From JAKORR01 sp964608495 (GTDB lineage: Bacteria > Armatimonadota > Zipacnadia > Zipacnadales > FEN-943), in contig CAZSOQ010000100.1 in the NCBI GenBank assembly GCA_964608495.1, positions 1 through 18,424 of the forward strand: a DNA stretch of 18,424 nt. The letters run 5' to 3'. The position numbers and the translations under genes are program-made. Under the pieces are notes generated by a model, which saw only the letters and a list, made by a program, of their open reading frames with translations, did not search any database and was not told the DNA's origin. Shown here one piece after another: positions 14,226 to 18,424 of this stretch (position 1 is its first letter; the number at the start of each line of letters is the position of its first letter).

Positions 14226-15905
14226 ATGAAGCACGTGGGCGAGTGGCGAGTTCGCGGCTTACTGCTGGCTTTCGCGGCCGCAGCCTTTGTGGTCGGCGCG
14301 GTCGGGAGCGGCGTCCTGTGGCAGTCCGGCTACCGCGGCCTCGTTTCCCCCAGCGTCCTCTTGCCCGTCGCCTGGGTCTTCGAGCTGGTCGTCTACCTCA
14401 TCGCCCACGGCCGACGTTCGGGACAGGGCCCGGGCGCGGGCCTGCTCGTGGGCCTTTCCGCCCGTGCCGCCATGGCCGCCGCTACGGCTCTGCTCTGGGC
14501 CGAGGGCGCTCCCTGGACCGACGCCTTCCTCCGCTACTACGGCTCGTCCTGGGTCGGTGTGGTGCTGCAGATCTCCATGGCGGCCCTGCTGGTATGGTTC
14601 ATCGCCGACCTGGCTCCGGCTGTGGCCCAGCTCGAGGCCGAGAGCCGGTCCACGCGTCCGGCTCCCGAGGGCGAGCGTGGCCGGCTGCTCGACGAGCTGA
14701 TCCGCCCCGAGTCCCAGCCGCCCCCGCCGGTCGCCCGATCATCCGAGGACGCTCCCGGGCCGGCGGAGCCCGCCGAGGCGCCCGAGGTGTTGGATGTCGT
14801 GCTGGACGATGAGCCCGAGGCCGAGCCCGAGCCCGCGGCTGAGGCCCGGGGGCTGCCCACTCTCGGCGCCCGCCTCCACGAGGAGCCTGAGGCGCAGACG
14901 GCGGCCGCGGACGAGGAGGTCGCGCCCGAGGAGCCCCAGGTCCCCGAGGCCGACGAGGACCGTGAGATTGACATCGTTCTCGAGCGCGAGCCGCCGGAGG
15001 ACCTCGAGCCGGTGGCGCCGGGGCCCGAGCCCCACTTTCCCGAGCCCGCCTCGATGGACGAGCCCACGGGGATCGAGCAGGAGACCAGTGAGCTCGAGGC
15101 CGTCACCGACGCCTCGCCTCAGCTTGAGGTCGTCGGGTGGGCCCTGTCCGAGGCGATCCGCAACGCCGTGGGTGTGGAGGACGCCCGGCCGCTTGCTCTC
15201 CTGCCCGGCTGCGGCGTGCTCGTGGTCACCAACGCCCCCCGCGAGGTGGACGAGGAAGCCGCGACCCGTCACTGCCTGACCGGTGCCACGGCTCTGACGC
15301 TCCTCGTCCGCCACGGCCTGCTCGGTGAGCCGGGCCTAGCGGCCGGGCTGTTCCGCGCGGGCGGGATGCTGGTGGCGCCGGCTCAGGACGCGATCGTGCT
15401 GCTGCGCTGGGGCGCGCCGGCCAACCTCGGCGTCCTGGCGGGCCAGGGCCGTCGCCTGGCCGGGGCCTTCCAGGCCGCGTGGCCCGCCGCCGACCGCCTT
15501 CCCAGGCGCCTCGACCTGGCCGAGGCCGATCCCGGCGAGCCCTTGCCCCTGATGGAGGAATGGGCCCGGTCCCTGGGTCAGCAGACCGCGTCCCACCGCG
15601 TGCACGGGGTCGGCAAGGTGATGACCCTCGCCAGCGCCGGCTGTGAGCACCGCAGGGCCGCTGCCGCGGCGGGAGCGCTGTGGCAATCCTGGTCGGAGTT
15701 CGGCCGGATCTGCGGTCACGGCGGCCTCCGCCGTCTCGTCGTGGCCTGCGACAGCGGCGCGGCCGCGCTCGGTCTCGCCCAGCCCGAGTCAGGCGACCCT
15801 CTGCTTCTGGTCCGCCTCGCCCCACAGGCGCAGCTCGGCATGGCCGCCGCCGAGGTCGAGCGCCTCGTGCAAAGGCTCCAGACCGGCCCAGCCGGCGGGT
15901 CCTGA
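14226..15905 (+). CDS. Four-TM membrane protein with acidic linker and two C-terminal roadblock-like domains
   Basis: A 559-residue protein with no family I can name. Four hydrophobic segments lie near residues 10-32, 39-60, 73-92 and 108-130. A long linker (about 145-300) is rich in Glu, Pro and Ala and probably disordered. Two similar alpha/beta units follow. The second (about 440-553) reads like a roadblock/LC7 domain: GVGKVMTLASAG, a helix AAAAAGALWQSWSEF, LRRLVVACDSG, DPLLLVRLAPQAQLGMA and a final helix. The first (about 303-420) has the same order: LLPGCGVLVVTNAP, helix, AGLFRAGGMLVAP, AIVLLRWGAPANLGVLAG. This would place paired roadblock-like modules in the cytoplasm under the membrane, perhaps to recruit a GTPase or scaffold partner. 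ATG 14226 has GGAG 9 nt ahead; the frame is open upstream, but that part lies antisense to the amidohydrolase. The sigma/GGDEF-like gene follows. Confidence 0.72.
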   Translation: MKHVGEWRVRGLLLAFAAAAFVVGAVGSGVLWQSGYRGLVSPSVLLPVAWVFELVVYLIAHGRRSGQGPGAGLLVGLSARAAMAAATALLWAEGAPWTDAFLRYYGSSWVGVVLQISMAALLVWFIADLAPAVAQLEAESRSTRPAPEGERGRLLDELIRPESQPPPPVARSSEDAPGPAEPAEAPEVLDVVLDDEPEAEPEPAAEARGLPTLGARLHEEPEAQTAAADEEVAPEEPQVPEADEDREIDIVLEREPPEDLEPVAPGPEPHFPEPASMDEPTGIEQETSELEAVTDASPQLEVVGWALSEAIRNAVGVEDARPLALLPGCGVLVVTNAPREVDEEAATRHCLTGATALTLLVRHGLLGEPGLAAGLFRAGGMLVAPAQDAIVLLRWGAPANLGVLAGQGRRLAGAFQAAWPAADRLPRRLDLAEADPGEPLPLMEEWARSLGQQTASHRVHGVGKVMTLASAGCEHRRAAAAAGALWQSWSEFGRICGHGGLRRLVVACDSGAAALGLAQPESGDPLLLVRLAPQAQLGMAAAEVERLVQRLQTGPAGGS

Positions 15906-16132
15906 CGCGGCTGGGCTTTGGCGGTCGCCGCCGGTGGGTGAGCTGGCCCAACCTCGCCTGGGCTCCGCGACGATGACCGGGCTTCCCCCCCCGTGCCGCC
16001 CCGAGTTGGCCGACGGATTGCTGGGCCTTTGGTGCAGGGGACAGGCACGGGCACGGTGCCCCGTCTGGAGGCCTTCCCGCGCCTCGCTCCCCGCTCGGGG
16101 GAGACGGCCTCTGGCTCAGCCTCACGAAACCC
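15906..16132 (+). other. Gap before the sigma/GGDEF-like gene
   Basis: This stretch stays open in the frame of the next gene, with an ATG at 15973. The encoded residues (Arg, Trp and Cys-rich) and weaker G/C bias at third positions after about 16015 do not look like the coding sequence around it. It contains a hairpin, CTCCCC (16087-16092) with GGGGAG (16098-16103), loop GCTCG, without a T-tract. I read it as mostly non-coding. Confidence 0.35.
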
Positions 16133-16136
16133 AGGA
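16133..16136 (+). promoter_or_regulatory. Shine-Dalgarno supporting GTG 16144
   Basis: AGGA lies 7 nt before GTG 16144 (and 4 nt before GTG 16141, which is too close). No comparable site precedes the upstream ATG at 15973. Confidence 0.4.
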
Positions 16137-16143
16137 CGAGGTG

Positions 16144-16989
16144 GTGCGGCCTGGCGATCCCTCGGCGTACGCCGTGGTCGAGCGCCTGGCAGCGCGCGTC
16201 GTGGACCAGTGGTCGGCGCTCGACGCGCCCGACCGCGAGGAGCTGCTCTGCGAGGCGCGGCTCGTGGGCCTCGAGATGCTGGCCGCGGCGGCCCCCACGG
16301 GCGACCCCGTGTCCCGGGCGGCCTTGCGGGCGCGCATGTCCCGGCGCGTCAGGCGATGCCTCCCCCTGGCGCAAGCGAGTCCCACCGCCTGCCCCGAGCC
16401 TGCCCCGGGCCACGACGACCCGGGCGAGGTCGCGGCCCTGACCGAGGGCCTGCCCGCCGCCTACGCGGCGGCCGTGAGGCTGCGCGTCGTCGAGGGAGCC
16501 GACTGGCAGGCCCTCGAGGCGGAGCTCGGCGTCGCCCGACCCTTCGCCACGTACCTGGTCGAGGAGGGCCTGCGCCTGCTGGTCGCCGAGGAGCGCCCCG
16601 AGCCGTCACTCCCGGGGCCGTCCGCGGCACTGCTGTCGCCGGGAGACTTCCTGGCCGAGGCCCGCGCCGAGCTGGCGACCGCCCTGCGCCGGCGGTACCC
16701 CGTGGCCCTGGTCGTCGCAATCCCCGCGCGCCCGGAGGAGGTCCGCGCGGTCGCTGCCTGTCTCTGCCGGCACGTGCGCGGGGGCGACCTGCTCGGGCTG
16801 CTCGACGAGGGCCCGGCCCTGCTGGCCGTCCATGCCGGTGCCGAGGCGGCCCAGGCCATCCTCGCTCGTTTGCGCCAGGCGGTGCTTCGGGAGATGGCCC
16901 TGGTTACCCGGGGGGGGTATGCCGTCGCGCCGCGCGACGGGCGCTCCCTTCCCGCCCTGATCGCCGCGGCTTTGCGCGCGGCCGCTTGA
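16144..16989 (+). CDS. Sigma-70-like helix-turn-helix protein fused to a degenerate GGDEF-like domain
   Basis: A 281-residue protein (from GTG 16144) without an obvious named family. Residues about 10-75 recall sigma-70 region 2: a helix, then APDREELLCEARLVGLEMLA (28-47) where sigma factors have D.EDL.QEG..GL, then a basic helix. Residues about 100-147 recall region 4: LPAAYAAAVRLRVVEGADWQ (103-122), ALEAELGV, then a recognition-helix-like ARPFATYLVEEGLRLL (131-146). Residues about 165-281 follow the order of a GGDEF domain: ALVVAIPARP, VRGGDLLGLLDEGPALLAV (211-229), AAQAILARLRQAV, then GGYAVAPRDGRSLPALIAAA (257-276). The GGDEF signature itself is absent, replaced by LDEGP, so diguanylate cyclase activity is unlikely and a sensing or dimerising role is more plausible. 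It follows the membrane roadblock gene on the same strand. Start and domain calls are by eye. Confidence 0.6.
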   Translation: MRPGDPSAYAVVERLAARVVDQWSALDAPDREELLCEARLVGLEMLAAAAPTGDPVSRAALRARMSRRVRRCLPLAQASPTACPEPAPGHDDPGEVAALTEGLPAAYAAAVRLRVVEGADWQALEAELGVARPFATYLVEEGLRLLVAEERPEPSLPGPSAALLSPGDFLAEARAELATALRRRYPVALVVAIPARPEEVRAVAACLCRHVRGGDLLGLLDEGPALLAVHAGAEAAQAILARLRQAVLREMALVTRGGYAVAPRDGRSLPALIAAALRAAA

Positions 16990-17068
16990 GCCGAGCGCCG
17001 GGGGCTCACCCCAGCACCCCCATCCTCGGCCTTCCCCGCACGTGGCTCCCGTCGGCGCGCAAAGAGAC

Positions 17069-17097
17069 TTGCGTGACGGGCCCGAGTCTGCTATCCT
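17069..17097 (+). promoter_or_regulatory. Candidate promoter of the riboswitch transcript
   Basis: TTGCGT (17069-17074) and TATCCT (17092-17097) are 17 bp apart; they match the consensus at 3 and 4 of 6 positions. The predicted start near 17104 falls about 19 nt before the first riboswitch helix, which is the expected arrangement. The sequence match is weak. Confidence 0.35.
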
Positions 17098-17122
17098 CCG
17101 GCCTTGACAATCGAATAGCTCA

Positions 17123-17295
17123 GGCTTGCGTGGCATCGCCCCGCCTTCGGCGGGGACGGGAAGTGCGGTGAGAATCCGCCGCTGCCCCGCAACTGTGACC
17201 GGGGACGAAACCCGCGAACGCCACTGGGCCCCCCAGGGCCTGGGAAGGCGCGGGAAGTAGGACGATCCGGAAGCCAGGAGACCGGCCCGCAGGCC
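17123..17295 (+). ncRNA. Cobalamin (AdoCbl-type) riboswitch
   Basis: The aptamer shows the conserved cobalamin riboswitch landmarks in order. Helix P1 forms between GGCTTGCG (17123-17130) and CGCAGGCC (17288-17295) with 8 pairs including one G-U. A stem CCCCGCC/GGCGGGG follows (17139-17155). GCGG-TGAGAAT-CCGC is at 17165-17179, the core GCTGCCCCGCAACTGTGA at 17181-17198, GCCACTG at 17220-17226, GGGAAGG at 17242-17248, and the B12 box AGCCAGGAGACCGGCC at 17272-17287. It senses a cobalamin, normally lowering expression of B12 uptake or synthesis genes when the cofactor is plentiful. The intrinsic terminator at 17300-17340 is the likely expression platform. The first downstream gene is the pseudopilin at 17499, about 200 nt on. 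Confidence 0.95.
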
Positions 17296-17299
17296 CCAT

Positions 17300-17340
17300 G
17301 CTTCATCCTCTCGTGGGAAGGGGGTGAGCGGTTTTAGTTT
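17300..17340 (+). terminator. Intrinsic terminator, expression platform of the riboswitch
   Basis: GCTTCATCCTCT (17300-17311) pairs with AGGGGGTGAGC (17319-17329) over 11 bp, including G-U pairs, with one bulged U and a 7-nt loop. The stem is followed after two G residues by TTTTAGTTT (17332-17340), the only clear U-tract of this kind noticed in the window. It begins 5 nt after riboswitch helix P1, so ligand binding probably promotes transcription termination before the pseudopilin gene. Confidence 0.75.
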
Positions 17341-17343
17341 AGG

Positions 17344-17373
17344 GCCGCCACGCTCGCCTGCGAGTGCGGCGGC
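17344..17373 (+). other. Very stable hairpin just after the riboswitch terminator
   Basis: Bases 17344-17373 fold into a 12-bp hairpin with one A-C mismatch and one G-U pair, outer arms GCCGCC/GGCGGC and inner CGCTCG/CGAGTG, loop CCTG. It starts 3 nt after the terminator U-tract, so it exists only on read-through transcripts. It may stabilise the 5' end of the pseudopilin mRNA or interact with the terminator. Bases 17374-17484 up to the ribosome site show nothing else. Confidence 0.45.
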
Positions 17374-17498
17374 TCGGTTCGTTCCGGGGCCCGCACTCGG
17401 TGAGCAGGCGGCAGAGGCCCGACCAGCCCGTGGCTCTGCAGGCCCGCGTGCGCCCCTCGCACCGAGGGCGCGACCCGCCATACCGAGGAGGGCAACCA

Positions 17499-18233
17499 AT
17501 GCCAAGGCAGTCCGGCTTCACGCTGATAGAGCTGCTGGTCGTGATAGCCATTATCGCGATCCTGGCAGCGATCCTGTTTCCCGTCTTCGCCCGGGCGCGC
17601 GAGAAGGCGCGTCAGGCGAGCTGTCTGAGCAACCTCAAGCAGTTGTCCTTGGCGACGCTGATGTACATCCAGGACTACGACGAGACCTTCCCCCCGTCCT
17701 ACTACTACTCCGGCGCCGGCTTCGCCAATGAGTACGCCTGGGACTTCCACCTGGACTGGACTACGTGGCCCCCGGGCGTATCCCTGGGGTTCCTGGGGCC
17801 CTACACCAGGAACCAGCAGCTCAACGCCTGCCCGTCGGCCAGGAACCTGGAGGGCTTCGGTCGCCCGTACACCGGCTACGCCTACAACGCCAGTTACCTT
17901 GGCGGCGGGGGACGCGATGCCCCGGGCGGCACGGTCAAGCTCGCGGCGGCCCTGGCTGAGGTCGAGCGACCCTCGGAGACGGTCCTGCTGGCCGAGAGCG
18001 CCTTCTGGTCCACCTGGGGCGTCGTCGGCCTGGCCGGCAACAACTACCTGCGCTCGCCCGCCGACCTCAACAACTACGTCGGGGCGAACGTGCACTTCCG
18101 CCACAACGGGACTGCGAACGTGGCCTACTGCGACGGCCATGCCAAGGCCGCCTCGCAGAAGTACGGGGTCAGTCCCAACAGCAAGGACCTGGCCTACCTA
18201 TCCGCCGACGAAAGCGCCTACGACCTTTACTAG
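17499..18233 (+). CDS. Type IV pseudopilin-like protein with H-X9-DG signature
   Basis: A 244-residue protein with a class III prepilin leader MPRQSG, cleaved before F7 by prepilin peptidase, with the conserved Glu at +5 (FTLIE) and a hydrophobic helix LLVVIAIIAILAAILFPVFA. FARAREKARQASCLSNLKQL follows, as in the DUF1559-type and general-secretion-pathway G-like families common in Planctomycetes and Armatimonadota. The C-terminal part has the H-X9-DG motif, from H in FRHNGTANVAYCDGHAKA. The mature protein would be anchored in the inner membrane and face the periplasm or surface; its function is unknown. ATG 17499 is chosen because GGAGGG lies 6 nt upstream and the leader must be N-terminal; the frame is open 45 codons further. 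Its transcript carries a cobalamin riboswitch, so it may act in cobalamin capture, which is inference. Confidence 0.9.
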   Translation: MPRQSGFTLIELLVVIAIIAILAAILFPVFARAREKARQASCLSNLKQLSLATLMYIQDYDETFPPSYYYSGAGFANEYAWDFHLDWTTWPPGVSLGFLGPYTRNQQLNACPSARNLEGFGRPYTGYAYNASYLGGGGRDAPGGTVKLAAALAEVERPSETVLLAESAFWSTWGVVGLAGNNYLRSPADLNNYVGANVHFRHNGTANVAYCDGHAKAASQKYGVSPNSKDLAYLSADESAYDLY

Positions 18234-18270
18234 CCGCGACAGGGCGATCGGCCACCGGAGGAGACGAGAC

Positions 18271-18424
18271 ATGCCGGCACCTGGGCCCAGCCTCATCGCC
18301 GGGCATCGGGGACCCACGGGCCCGCGGGGCGGCCGGGCCTTCGCGGGCTCGCGCGGACGTGGCGGCCTGCCTGCGAGCGCCGTGACCGCGGCTGCTACTG
18401 CGGGTCGGCGCAGCATCGGAATCC
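18271..18424 (+). CDS. Possible start of a further gene in the riboswitch operon, cut by the window end
   Basis: ATG 18271 is preceded by GGAGGAG 7 nt upstream, one of the better ribosome sites in the window, and the frame stays open to the end. It lies 37 nt after the pseudopilin stop, so it may be co-transcribed under the riboswitch. The 51 visible residues are rich in Arg, Gly and Ala and match nothing I know; third-position G/C is lower than in neighbouring genes. An in-frame GTG at 18382 could instead be the true start. The product cannot be inferred from this fragment. Confidence 0.35.
   Translation, partial: MPAPGPSLIAGHRGPTGPRGGRAFAGSRGRGGLPASAVTAAATAGRRSIGI

Noticed and set aside
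16048..16066. Imperfect palindrome around GGGCACGGTGCCC
   Set aside because: Short, without room for a hairpin loop and in a low-complexity GC-rich stretch; chance is the simplest explanation.
15973..16143. ATG 15973 as start of the sigma/GGDEF-like gene
   Set aside because: No ribosome site, atypical residues (many Arg, Trp, Cys) and weaker third-position G/C before 16144. It is kept only as an alternative.
17104..17109. Perfect TTGACA as -35 box for the riboswitch transcript
   Set aside because: No -10-like hexamer lies 15-19 bp downstream, and transcription from it would start inside the aptamer and remove the 5' arm of P1.
1..18424. tRNA, rRNA, CRISPR array, insertion sequence or prophage
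   Set aside because: No cloverleaf or T-loop signature, rRNA-like block, spaced repeats, transposase, integrase or terminal inverted repeats were found by reading.

Overview
The window is about 18.4 kb of very GC-rich bacterial DNA, with strong G/C preference at third codon positions and mostly clear Shine-Dalgarno sites. The best taxonomic hint is the pseudopilin at 17499-18233: a FTLIELLVVIAIIAIL leader, a FARAREKARQ stretch and an H-X9-DG signature, a combination I associate with Armatimonadota and related diderm environmental bacteria. That placement is inference. Nothing looks like phage, insertion sequence, CRISPR, rRNA or tRNA.

Layout. (1) 144-6164, plus strand: gyrA, a cobalamin-dependent class II ribonucleotide reductase (nrdJ) and a dTDP-glucose 4,6-dehydratase, the last with a possible leaderless promoter. 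(2) 6222-8683, minus strand: a Gfo/Idh/MocA oxidoreductase, a roadblock/LC7 protein and a PPK2-family polyphosphate kinase, read in that order. (3) 8911-13210, plus strand: a secreted glycosidase-like lipoprotein, an aldose-epimerase-like protein, a dual-specificity-type phosphatase and QueH; the last three are tightly packed. (4) 13176-13979, minus strand: an amidohydrolase whose 3' end overlaps queH. (5) 14226-16989, plus strand: a four-TM protein with a long acidic linker and two C-terminal roadblock-like domains, then a protein that reads as a sigma-70-like region 2 and region 4 joined to a degenerate GGDEF-like domain. (6) 17069-18424, plus strand: a cobalamin riboswitch with an intrinsic terminator, a type IV pseudopilin-like protein, and the start of another possible gene running off the end.

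How it fits together. Sugar handling runs through regions 1-3 (dehydratase, oxidoreductase, glycosidase-like lipoprotein, epimerase). Vitamin B12 appears three ways: an enzyme that needs it (NrdJ), an epoxyqueuosine reductase of the type that does not (QueH replaces cobalamin-dependent QueG), and a riboswitch that senses it. The riboswitch controls none of the usual B12 genes visible here but an extracytoplasmic pseudopilin, which is the most interesting regulatory link. The second highlight is the pair of signalling-like proteins in region 5, whose domain combinations I do not recognise as described families. Domain calls were made by eye from motifs; no database search was possible.
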